Shown piece after piece: positions 14,875 through 27,698 of a DNA stretch of 64,000 bases. Each line of letters begins with the position of its first letter. Within the stretch, counting starts at the first letter, position 1. A program made the position numbers and the translations under genes. The notes beneath the pieces were generated by a model. That model made no database searches. It was not told the DNA's origin and was given only the letters and a program-made list of their open reading frames with translations. Source of the DNA: Megalopta genalis (Eukaryota > Arthropoda > Insecta > Hymenoptera > Halictidae); assembly GCF_051020955.1 (NCBI RefSeq), contig NW_027476216.1, positions 62,001 through 126,000 on the forward strand. The letters are read 5' to 3'.

Positions 14875-17800
14875 TGTGTTTCGCATGGATTTGAAGCTAA
14901 CTCGTTTGTTTTGCATGCTGTTGAAGCTGAATCATGTATATCACAAGTATTTGAAGCTATATCATATGTTTCGCATGGATTCGAAGATAACCCTTCTAAT
15001 TCGCATTGATTTGAAGCTAAATCATGTGTTCGCATGGATTTGAAGCTACCTCGTTTGTTTCGCATGCTGTTCAAGCTAAATCATGTATATCACAAGTATT
15101 TGAAGTTAAACCATTTGTTTCGCATGGATTCGAAGATAGCCCTTCTACTTCGCATTGATTTCAAGTTAAATCATGTGTTTCGCATGCATTTGAATCTAAC
15201 TCGTTTATTTCGTATGCTGTTGAAGCTAAATCATGTATATCACAAGTATATGAAGCTAATCCATTTGTTTCGCATGGATTCGAAGATAAGCCATCTAGTT
15301 CGCATTGATTTGAAGCTAAATCATGTGTTTCGCATGGATTTGAATCTAACTCGTTTGTTTCGCATGCTGTTGAAGCTAAATCATGTACATCACAAGTATT
15401 TGAAGCTAAACCATTTGTCGCATGCATTCGAAGATAATCCATCTACTTCGCATTAATTTGAAGCTAAATCATGTGTTTCGCATGGATTTGAAGCTAACTC
15501 GTTTGTTTCGCATGCAGTTGAAGCTGAACCATGTATAACACAAGTATTTGAAGCTAAACTATTCGTTTCGCATGGATTCGAAGGTAAGCCTTCCACTTCA
15601 CATTGATTTGAAGCTAAATCATGTGTTTCGCATGGATTTGAAGTTAACTCGTTTGTTTCGCATGCAGTTGAAACTAAATCATGTATATCACAAGTATTTG
15701 CAGCTAAACCATTTGTTTCGCATGGATTCGAAGATAACCCTTCTACTTCGCATTGATTTGAAGTTAAATCATGTGTTTCGCATGGATTTGAATCTAACTC
15801 GTTTATTTCGCATGCTGTTGAAGCTAAATCATGTATATCGCAAGTATATGAAGCTAATCCAATTGTTTCGCATGGATTCGAAGATAAGCCTCCTACTTCG
15901 CATTGATTTGAAGCTAAATCATGTGTTTCGCATGGATTTGAAGCTAACTCGTTTGTTTCGCATGCAGTTGAAGCTGAACCATGTATATCACAAGTATTTG
16001 AAGCTAAACCATTTGCTTCGCGTGGATTCCAAGATAAGCCTTCTACTTCGCATTTATCAGATGCTAAATCATGTGTTTCGCATGGATTTGAAGTTAACTC
16101 CTTTGTTTCGCATGCAGTTGAAGTTAAATCATGTATATCACAAGTATTTGCAGCTAAACCATTTGTTTCGCATGGATTCGAAGATAACCCTTCTACTTCG
16201 CATTGATTTCAAGTTAAATCATGTGTTTCGCATGGATTTGAATCTAACTCGTTTCTTTCGTATGCTGTTGAAGCTAAATCATGTATATCACAAGTATATG
16301 AAGCTAATCCATTTGTATCGCATGGATTCGAAGATAACCCTTCTAATTCGCATTGATTTGGAGCTAAATCATGTGTTTCGCATGGATTTGAAGCTAACTC
16401 GTTTGATTCGCACGCTGTTGAAGCTAAATCAAGTGTATCACAAGTATTTGAAGCTAAAGCATTTGCTTCGCGTGGATTCGAAGATAAGCCTTCTACTTCG
16501 CATTTATCAGATGCTAAATCATGTGTTTCGCATGGATTTGGATCTAACTCGTTTATTTCGCATGCTGTAGAAGCTAAATTATGGGTATCACAAGTATATG
16601 AATCTAATCCATTTGTTTCGCATGGATTCGAAGATAAGCCTTCCACTTCGCATTGATTTGAAGCTAAATCATGTGTTTCGCATGTATTTGAAGTTAACTC
16701 GTTTGTTTCGCATGCTGTTTAAGCTAAATCATGTATATCACAAGTATTTGAAGCTAAACCATTTGTTCCGCATGGATTCGAAGATACGCCTTCTACTTCG
16801 CATTGATTTTAATCTAAATCATGTGCATCGCATGGACTTGATGCTAACTCGTTTGTTTCGCATGCTGTTGAAGCTAAAGCGTGCATATCACAAGTATTTG
16901 AAGCTAAACCATTTGTTTCGCATGGATTCGCAGATAAGCCTCCTACTTCGCATTGATTTGAAGCTAAATCATGTGTTCGCATGGATTTGAAGCTACCTCG
17001 TTTGTTTCGCATGCTGTTCAAGCTAAATCATGTATATCACAAGTATTTGAAGCTAAACCATTTGTTACGCGTGGATTCGAAGATCAGCCTTCTACTTCGC
17101 ATTGATTTAAGGCTAAATCATGTGTTCCGCATGGATTTTAAGCTAACTCGTTTTATTGCAATGCTGTTGAAGCTAAATCATGTATATCACAAGTATTTGA
17201 AGCTAAACCATTTGTTCCGCATGGATTCGAAGATAAGCCTCCTACTTCGCATTGATTTGAAGCTAAATCATGTGTTCGCATGGATTTGAAGCTAACTCGT
17301 TTGTTTCGCATGCTGTTGAAGCTAAATCATGTATATCACAAGTATTTGATGCTAAACCATTTGTTTCGCATGGATTCGAAGATAAGCCTTCTACTTCGCA
17401 TTGACTTTAATCTAAATCATGTGTATCGCATGTATTTGATGCTAACTCGTTTGTTTCGCATGCAGTTGAAGCTGAATCATGTATATCACAAGTATTTGAA
17501 GCTAAACTATTCGTTTCGCATGGATTCGAAAATAAGCCTTCCACTTCGCATTGATTTGAAGCTAAATCATGTGTTCGCATGGATTTGAAGCTAACTCGTT
17601 TGTTTCGCATGCTGTTGAAGCTAAGTCATGTATATCACAAGTATTTGAAGCTAAACCATTTGTTTCGCATGGATTCGATAAAAAGCCTTCTACTTCGCAT
17701 TGATTTTAATCTAAATCATGTGTATCGCATGGATTTGATGCTAACTCGTTTGTTTCGCATGCAGTTGAAGCTGAATCATGTATATCACAAGTATTTGAAG

Positions 17801-20483
17801 CTAAACTATTCGTTTCGCATGGATTCGAAGATATGCCTCCCACATAGCATTGATTTGAAGCTAAATCATGTGTTTCGCATGGATTTGAAGTTACCTCGTT
17901 TATTTCGCATGCAGTTGAAGTTAAATCATGTATATCGCAAGTATTTGCAGCTAAACCATTTGTTTCGCATGGATTCGATGATAATGCATCTACTTCGCAT
18001 TGATTTGGAGCTAAATCATGTGTTCGCATGGATTTGAAGCTAACTCGTTTGTTTCGCATGCTGGTGAAGCTAAATAAAGTATATCACAAGTATTTGAAGT
18101 TAAACCATTTGTTTCGCATGGATTCGATGATAATCCATCTACTTCGCATTGATTTGAAGCTAAATCATGTGTTTCGCATGAATTTGAATCTAACTCGTTT
18201 GTTTCGCATGCTGTTGAAACTAAATCATGTATATCACAAGTATTTGAAGCTATATCATATGTTCCGCTTGGATTCCAAAATAACCCTACTAATTCGCATT
18301 GATTTGAAGCTAAATCATGTGTTTCGCATGGATTTGAAGCTAACTCGTTTGTTTTGCATGCTGTTGAAGCTGAATCATGTATATCACAAGTATTTGAAGC
18401 TATATCATATGTTTCGCATGGATTCGAAGATAACCCTTCTAATTCGCATTGATTTGAAGCTAAATCATGTGTTCGCATGGATTTGAAGCTACCTCGTTTG
18501 TTTCGCATGCTGTTCAAGCTAAATCATGTATATCACAAGTATTTGAAGTTAAACCATTTGTTTCGCATGGATTCGAAGATAGCCCTTCTACTTCGCATTG
18601 ATTTCAAGTTAAATCATGTGTTTCGCATGCATTTGAATCTAACTCGTTTATTTCGTATGCTGTTGAAGCTAAATCATGTATATCACAAGTATATGAAGCT
18701 AATCCATTTGTTTCGCATGTATTCGAAGATAAGCCATCTAGTTCGCATTGATTTGAAGCTAAATCATGTGTTTCGCATGGATTTGAATCTAACTCGTTTG
18801 TTTCGCATGCTGTTGAAGCTAAATCATGTACATCACAAGTATTTGAAGCTAAACCATTTGTCGCATGCATTCGAAGATAATCCATCTACTTCGCATTAAT
18901 TTGAAGCTAAATCATGTGTTTCGCTTGGATTTGAAGATAACTCGTTTGTTTCGCATGCTGTTGAAGCTAAATCATGTATATCACAAGTATTTGAAGCTAA
19001 ACCATTTGTTTCGCATGGATTCGAAGATAAGCCTCCTACTTCGCATTGATTTGAAGCTAAATCATGTGTTTCGCATGGATTTGAAGCTAACTCGTTTGTT
19101 TCGCATGCAGTTGAAGCTGAACCATGTATATCACAAGTATTTGAAGCTAAACTATTCGTTTCGCATGGATTCGAAGGTAAGCCTTCCACTTCACATTGAT
19201 TTGAAGCTAAATCATGTGTTTCGCATGGATTTGAAGTTAACTCGTTTGTTTCGCATGCAGTTGAAACTAAATCATGTATATCACAAGTATTTGCAGCTAA
19301 ACCATTTGTTTCGCATGGATTCGAAGATAACCCTTCTACTTCGCATTGATTTGAAGTTAAATCATGTGTTTCGCATGGATTTGAATCTAACTCGTTTATT
19401 TCGCATGCTGTTGAAGCTAAATCATGTATATCGCAAGTATATGAAGCTAATCCAATTGTTTCGCATGGATTCGAACATAAGCCTTCTACTTCGCATTGAT
19501 TTGAAGCTAAATCATGTGTTTCGCATGGATTTGAATCTAACTCGTTTGTTTCGCATGCTGTTGAAGCTAAATCATGTACATCACAAGTATTTGAATCTAA
19601 ACCATTTGTTTCGCATGGATTCGAAGATAAGCCTCCTACTTCGCATTGATTTGAAGCTAAATCATGTGTTTCGCATGGATTTGAAGCTAACTCGTTTGTT
19701 TCGCATGCAGTTGAAGCTGAACCATGTATATCACAAGTATTTGAAGCTAAACCATTTGCTTCGCGTGGATTCCAAGATAAGCCTTCTACTTCGCATTTAT
19801 CAGATGCTAAATCATGTGTTTCGCATGGATTTGAAGTTAACTCCTTTGTTTCGCATGCAGTTGAAGTTAAATCATGTATATCACAAGTATTTGCAGCTAA
19901 ACCATTTGTTTCGCATGGATTCGAAGATAACCCTTCTACTTCGCATTGATTTCAAGTTAAATCATGTGTTTCGCATGGATTTGAATCTAACTCGTTTCTT
20001 TCGTATGCTGTTGAAGCTAAATCATGTATATCACAAGTATATGAAGCTAATCCATTTGTATCGCATGGATTCGAAGATAACCCTTCTAATTCGCATTGAT
20101 TTGGAGCTAAATCATGTGTTTCGCATGGATTTGAAGCTAACTCGTTTGATTCGCACGCTGTTGAAGCTAAATCAAGTGTATCACAAGTATTTGAAGCTAA
20201 AGCATTTGCTTCGCGTGGATTCGAAGATAAGCCTTCTACTTCGCATTTATCAGATGCTAAATCATGTGTTTCGCATGGATTTGGATCTAACTCGTTTATT
20301 TCGCATGCTGTAGAAGCTAAATTATGGGTATCACAAGTATATGAATCTAATCCATTTGTTTCGCATGGATTCGAAGATAAGCCTTCCACTTCGCATTGAT
20401 TTGAAGCTAAATCATGTGTTTCGCATGTATTTGAAGTTAACTCGTTTGTTTCGCATGCTGTTTAAGCTAAATCATGTATATCA
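14120..20483. repeat. Duplication of about 3.4-3.7 kb, one copy longer
   Basis: Sequence from about 14,120 recurs from about 17,563 at an offset of 3,443. The offset grows to 3,593 by about 19,140 and to 3,743 by about 19,950, so the right copy has gained two 150-bp units (or the left copy lost them). Shared rare variants include gattcgataaaaagcc, gaagatagccc and attatgggtatc. Similarity ends near 16,740 and 20,483. The left part of copy 1 overlaps the second copy of the 2,814-bp duplication, so the block around 11.3-11.8 kb exists three times. Confidence 0.82.
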
Positions 20484-22545
20484 CAAGTATTTGAAGCTAA
20501 ACCATTTGTTACGCATGGATTCGAAGATCAGCCTTCTACTTCGCATTGATTTAAGGCTAAATCATGTGTTCCGCTGGATTTTAAGCTAACTCGTTTTTTT
20601 CGCATGCAGTTGAAGCTAAATCATGTATGTCACAAGTATTTGAAGCTATATCATATGTTTCGCATGGATTCCAAGATAATCCTTCTAATTCGCATTGGTT
20701 TGAAACTAAATCATGTGTTTCGCATGGATTTGAAGCTAACTCGTTTGTTTCGCATGCTGTTGAAGCTAAATCAAGTGTATCACAAGTATTTGAAGCCAAA
20801 CCATTTGCTTCGCATGGATTCGAAGATCAGCCTTCTACTTCGCATTGATTAGATGCTAAATCATGTGTTTCGCATGGATTTGAAGCTAACTCGCTTTTTT
20901 CGCATGCAGTTGAAGCTAAATCATGTATATCACAAGTATTTGAAGCTAAACCATTTGTTTCGCATGGATTCGAAGATAATCCATCTACTTCGCATTGATT
21001 TGAAGCTAAATCATGTGTTTCGATTGGATTTGAAGATAACTCGTTTGTTTCGCATGCTGTTAAAGCTAAATAATGTATACCACAAGTATTTGAAGTTAAA
21101 CCATTTGTTTCGCATGGATTCGAAGATAATCCATCTACTTCGCATTGATTTGAAGGTAAATCATGTGTTTCGCATGGATTTGAATCTAACTCCTTTGTTT
21201 CGCATGCTGTTGAAACTAAATCACGTATATCACAAGTATTTGAAGCTATATCATATGCTTCATATGGATTCCAAGATAACCCTTCTAATTCGCATTGATT
21301 TGAAGCTAAATCATGTGTTTCGCATGGATTTGAAGCTAACTCGTTTGTTTCGCATGCAGTTGAAGCTAAATCATGTACATCACAAGTATTTGAAGCTAAA
21401 CCATTTGTCGCATGCATTCGAAGATAATCCATCTACTTCGCATTAATTTGAAGCTAAATCATGTGTTTCGCTTGGATTTGAAGATAACTCGTTTGTTTCG
21501 CATGCTGTTGAAGCTAAATCATGTATATCACAAGTATTTGAAGCTAAACCATTTGTTTCGCATGGATTCGAAGATAAGCCTCCTACTTCGCATTGATTTG
21601 AAGCTAAATCATGTGTTTCGCATGGATTTGAAGCAAACTCGTTTGTTTCGCATGCAGTTGAAGCTGAACCATGTATTTCACAAGTATTTGAAGCTATATC
21701 ATATGTTTCGCATGGATTCGAAGGTAAGCCTTCCACTTCGCATTGATTTGAAGCAAACTCGTTTGTTTCGCATGCAGTTGAAGCTGAACCATTTATTTCA
21801 CAAGTATTTGAAGCTATATCATATGTTTCGCATGGATTCGAAGGTAAGCCTTCCACTTCGCATTGATTTGAAGCTAAATCATGTGTTTCGCATGGGTTTG
21901 AAGTTAAGTCGTTTGTTTCGCATGCAGTTGAAGCTAAATCATGTATATCACAAGTATTTGCAGCTAAACCATTTGTTTCGCATGGATTCGAAGATAACCC
22001 TTCTACTTCGCATTGAGTTGAAGCTAAATCATGTGTTTCGCATGGATTTGAGACTAACTCGTTTGTTTCGCATGCTGTTGAAGCTAAATCAAGTTTATCA
22101 CAAGTATTTGAAGCCAAATCATTTGCTTCGCATGGATTCGAAAATCAGCCTTCTACTTCGCATTGATTAGATGCTAAATCATGTATTTCGCATGGATTTG
22201 AAGCTAACTCGTTTTTTTCACATGCAGTTGAAGCTAAATCATGTACATCACAAGTATTTGAAGCTAAACCATTTGTTTCGCATGGATTCGAAGATAGTGC
22301 ATCTACTTCGCTTTGATTTGGAGATAAATCATGTGTTTCGCATGGATTTGTATCTAACTCGTTTGTTTCGCATGCTGTTGAAGCTAAATCAAGTGTATCA
22401 CAAGTATTTGAAGCCAAACCATTTGCTTCGCATGGATTCGAAAATCAGCCTTCTACTTCGCATTGATTAGATGCTAAATCATGTGTTTCGCATGGATTTG
22501 AAGCTAACTCGTTTTTTTCGCACGCAGTTGAAGCTAAATCATGTA

Positions 22546-25500
22546 CATCACAAGTATTTGAAGCTAAACCATTTGTTTCGCATGGATTCGAAGATAATCC
22601 ATGTTCTTCGCATTCATTTGAAGCTAAATCATGTGTTTCGATTGGATTTGAAGATAACTCGTTTGTTTCGCATGCTGATAAAGCTAAATCATGTATATCA
22701 CAAGTATTTGAAGATAAACCATTTGTTTCGCATGGATTCGAAGATAATCCATCTACTTCGCATTGATTTGAAGCTAAATCATGTGTTTCGCATCGATTTG
22801 AAGCTATCTCGTTTGTTTCGCATGCTGTTGAATCTAAATCATGTATATCACAAGTATTTGAAGCTATATCATATGTTTCGAATGGATTCGAAGATAACCC
22901 TTCTAATTCGCATTGATTTGAAGCTAAATCATGTGTTTCGCATGGATTTGAAGCTAAACTCGTTTTTTTCGCATGCAGTTGAAGCTAAATCATGTACATC
23001 ACAAGTATTTGAAGCTAAACCATTTGTCGCATGCATTCGAAGATAATCCATCTACTTCGCATTAATTTGAAGCTAAATCATGTGTTTCGCTTGGATTTGA
23101 AGATAACTCGTTTGTTTCGCATGCTGTTGAAGCTAAATCATGTATATCACAAGTATTTGAAGCTAAACCATTTGTTTCGCATGGATTCGAAGATAAGCCT
23201 CCTACTTCGCATTGATTTGAAGCTAAATCATGTTTTCCGCATGGATTTTAAGCTAACTCGTTTGTTTCGCATGCAGTTGAATCTAAATCATGTATATCAC
23301 AAGTATTTGAAGCTAAACCATTTGTATCGCATGGGATCGAAGATAAGCCTCCTACTTCGCATTGATTTGAAGCTAAATCATGTGTTTCGCATGGATTTGA
23401 AGCTAAACTCGTTTTTTTCGCATGCAGTTGAAGCTAAATAATGTACATCACAAGTATTTGAAGCTAAACCATTTGTCGCATGCATTCGAAGATAATCCAT
23501 CTACTTCGCATTAATTTGAAGCTAAATCATGTGTTTCGCATGGATTTGAATCTAACTCGTTTGTTTCGCATGCTGTTGAAGCTAAATCATGTATATCACA
23601 AGTATTTGAAGCTAAACCATTTGTCGCATGCATTCGAAGATAATCCATCTACTTCGCATTAATTTGAAGCAAAATCATGTGTTTTGCTTGGATTTTATGA
23701 TAACTCGTTTGTTTCGCATGCTGTTGAAGCTAAATCATGTATATCACAAGTATTTGAAGCTAAACCATTTGTTTCGCATGGATTCGAAAATAAGTCTCCT
23801 ACTTCGCATTGATTTGAAGCTAAATCATGTGTTTCGCATGGATTTGAAGCTAACTCGTTTGTTTCGCATGCTGTTGAATCTAAATCATGTATATCACAAG
23901 CATTTGCAGCTAAACCATTTGTTTCGCATGGATTCGAAGATAACCCTTCTACTTCGCATTGATATGAAGTTAAATCATGTGTTTCGCATGGATTTGAAGC
24001 TAACTCGTTTTTTTCGCATGCAGTTGAAGCTAAATCATGTACATCAGAAGTATTTGAAGCTAAACCATTTGTTTCGCATGGATTCGAAGATAATCCATGT
24101 TCTTCGCATTCATTTGAAGCTAAATCATGTGTGTCGATTGGATTTGAAGATAACTCGTTTGTTTCGCATGCTGTTAAAGCTAAATCATGTATATCACAAG
24201 TATATGAAGCTAATCCATTTGTTTCGCATGTATTCGAAGATAAGCCATCTAGTTCGCATTGATTTGAAGCTAAATCATGTGTTTCGCATGGATTTGAATC
24301 TAACTCGTTTGTTTCGCATGCTGTTGAAGCTAAATCATGTACATCACAAGTATTTGAAGCTAAACCATTTGTCGCATGCATTCGAAGATAATCCATCTAC
24401 TTCGCATTAATTTGAAGCTAAATCATGTGTTTCGCTTGGATTTGAAGATAACTCGTTTGTTTCGCATGCTGTTGAAGCTAAATCATGTATATCACAAGTA
24501 TTTGAAGCTAAACCATTTGTTTCGCATGGATTCGAAGATAAGCCTCCTACTTCGCATTGATTTGAAGCTAAATCATGTGTTTCGCATGGATTTGAAGCTA
24601 ACTCGTTTGTTTCGCATGCAGTTGAAGCTGAACCATGTATATCACAAGTATTTGAAGCTAAACTATTCGTTTCGCTTGGATTCGAAGGTAAGCCTTCCAC
24701 TTCACATTGATTTGAAGCTAAATCATGTGTTTCGCATGGATTTGAAGTTAACTCGTTTGTTTCGCATGCAGTTGAAGCTAAATCATGTATATCACAAGTA
24801 TTTGCAGCTAAACCATTTGTTTCGCATGGATTCGAAGATAGCCCTTCTACTTCGCATTGATTTCAAGTTAAATCATGTGTTTCGCATGCATTTGAATCTA
24901 ACTCGTTTATTTCGTATGGTGTTGAAGCTAAATCATGTATATCACAAGTATATGAAGCTAATCCATTTGTTTCGCATGTATTCGAAGATAAGCCATCTAG
25001 TTCGCATTGATTTGAAGCTAAATCATGTGTTTCGCATGGATTTGAATCTAACTCGTTTGTTTCGCATGCAGTTGAAGCTGAACCATGTATATCACAAGTA
25101 TTTGAAGCTAAACCATTTGTTTCGCATGGATTCGAAGATAATCCATGTTCTTCGCATTCATTTGAAGCTAAATCATGTGTTTCGATTGGATTTGAAGATA
25201 ACTCGTTTGTTTCGCATGCTGATAAAGCTAAATCATGTATATCACAAGTATTTGAAGATAAACCATTTGTTTCGCATGGATTCGAAGATAATCCATCTAC
25301 TTCGCATTGATTTGAAGCTAAATCATGTGTTTCGCATCGATTTGAAGCTATCTCGTTTGTTTCGCATGCTGTTGAATCTAAATCATGTATATCACAAGTA
25401 TTTGAAGCTATATCATATGTTTCGAATGGATTCGAAGATAACCCTTCTAATTCGCATTGATTTGAAGCTAAATCATGTGTTTCGCATGGATTTGAAGCTA

Positions 25501-27612
25501 AACTCGTTTTTTTCGCATGCAGTTGAAGCTAAATCATGTACATCACAAGTATTTGAAGCTAAACCATTTGTCGCATGCATTCGAAGATAATCCATCTACT
25601 TCGCATTAATTTGAAGCTAAATCATGTGTTTCGCTTGGATTTGAAGATAACTCGTTTGTTTCGCATGCTGTTGAAGCTAAATCATGTATATCACAAGTAT
25701 TTGAAGCTAAACCATTTGTTTCGCATGGATTCGAAGATAAGCCTCCTACTTCGCATTGATTTGAAGCTAAATCATGTTTTCCGCATGGATTTTAAGCTAA
25801 CTCGTTTGTTTCGCATGCAGTTGAATCTAAATCATGTATATCACAAGTATTTGAAGCTAAACCATTTGTATCGCATGGGATCGAAGATAAGCCTCCTACT
25901 TCGCATTGATTTGAAGCTAAATCATGTGTTTCGCATGGATTTGAAGCTAAACTCGTTTTTTTCGCATGCAGTTGAAGCTAAATAATGTACATCACAAGTA
26001 TTTGAAGCTAAACCATTTGTCGCATGCATTCGAAGATAATCCATCTACTTCGCATTAATTTGAAGCTAAATCATGTGTTTCGCATGGATTTGAATCTAAC
26101 TCGTTTGTTTCGCATGCTGTTGAAGCTAAATCATGTATATCACAAGTATTTGAAGCTAAACCATTTGTCGCATGCATTCGAAGATAATCCATCTACTTCG
26201 CATTAATTTGAAGCAAAATCATGTGTTTTGCTTGGATTTTATGATAACTCGTTTGTTTCGCATGCTGTTGAAGCTAAATCATGTATATCACAAGTATTTG
26301 AAGCTAAACCATTTGTTTCGCATGGATTCGAAAATAAGTCTCCTACTTCGCATTGATTTGAAGCTAAATCATGTGTTTCGCATGGATTTGAAGCTAACTC
26401 GTTTGTTTCGCATGCTGTTGAATCTAAATCATGTATATCACAAGCATTTGCAGCTAAACCATTTGTTTCGCATGGATTCGAAGATAACCCTTCTACTTCG
26501 CATTGATATGAAGTTAAATCATGTGTTTCGCATGGATTTGAAGCTAACTCGTTTTTTTCGCATGCAGTTGAAGCTAAATCATGTACATCAGAAGTATTTG
26601 AAGCTAAACCATTTGTTTCGCATGGATTCGAAGATAATCCATGTTCTTCGCATTCATTTGAAGCTAAATCATGTGTGTCGATTGGATTTGAAGATAACTC
26701 GTTTGTTTCGCATGCTGTTAAAGCTAAATCATGTATATCACAAGTATATGAAGCTAATCCATTTGTTTCGCATGTATTCGAAGATAAGCCATCTAGTTCG
26801 CATTGATTTGAAGCTAAATCATGTGTTTCGCATGGATTTGAATCTAACTCGTTTGTTTCGCATGCTGTTGAAGCTAAATCATGTACATCACAAGTATTTG
26901 AAGCTAAACCATTTGTCGCATGCATTCGAAGATAATCCATCTACTTCGCATTAATTTGAAGCTAAATCATGTGTTTCGCTTGGATTTGAAGATAACTCGT
27001 TTGTTTCGCATGCTGTTGAAGCTAAATCATGTATATCACAAGTATTTGAAGCTAAACCATTTGTTTCGCATGGATTCGAAGATAAGCCTCCTACTTCGCA
27101 TTGATTTGAAGCTAAATCATGTGTTTCGCATGGATTTGAAGCTAACTCGTTTGTTTCGCATGCAGTTGAAGCTGAACCATGTATATCACAAGTATTTGAA
27201 GCTAAACTATTCGTTTCGCTTGGATTCGAAGGTAAGCCTTCCACTTCACATTGATTTGAAGCTAAATCATGTGTTTCGCATGGATTTGAAGTTAACTCGT
27301 TTGTTTCGCATGCAGTTGAAGCTAAATCATGTATATCACAAGTATTTGCAGCTAAACCATTTGTTTCGCATGGATTCGAAGATAGCCCTTCTACTTCGCA
27401 TTGATTTCAAGTTAAATCATGTGTTTCGCATGCATTTGAATCTAACTCGTTTATTTCGTATGGTGTTGAAGCTAAATCATGTATATCACAAGTATATGAA
27501 GCTAATCCATTTGTTTCGCATGTATTCGAAGATAAGCCATCTAGTTCGCATTGATTTGAAGCTAAATCATGTGTTTCGCATGGATTTGAATCTAACTCGT
27601 TTGTTTCGCATG
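22546..27612. repeat. Tandem duplication of 2,544 bp
   Basis: Copies run from about 22,546 and from about 25,090. Rare changes recur at the same offset: aatccatgttcttcgc, atgctgataaagc, a 1-bp insertion giving gctaaactcg (near 22,955, 23,405, 25,499 and 25,949) and gcatgggatcg. Inside each copy, two 148-bp marker units lie 148 bp apart and others 748 bp apart. The ends are placed where atgtacatc and atgtatatc variants stop matching. Confidence 0.88.
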
Positions 27613-27698
27613 CTGTTGAAGCTAAATCATGTACATCACAAGTATTTGAAGCTAAACCATTTGTCGCATGCATTCGAAGATAATCCATCTACTTCGCA

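Larger units (their letters stand above)
1..18500. repeat. Domain 1: heterogeneous array with 149-bp units
   Basis: This left part holds about 30 units in which subunit A reads gtgttcgcatg in place of gtgtttcgcatg, one T short. Examples lie near 1072, 2390, 2838, 4517, 7242, 8501, 11167, 14129, 16975 and 18470. It is also rich in an A variant with ttttaatctaaatc and another with tttaaggctaaatc, both missing or nearly missing from about 20.6 to 53 kb. Sub-unit substitutions are more varied than further right, which suggests less recent homogenisation. The right border is approximate: the first 148-bp marker units of domain 2 already occur near 15.4 kb. Confidence 0.7.
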
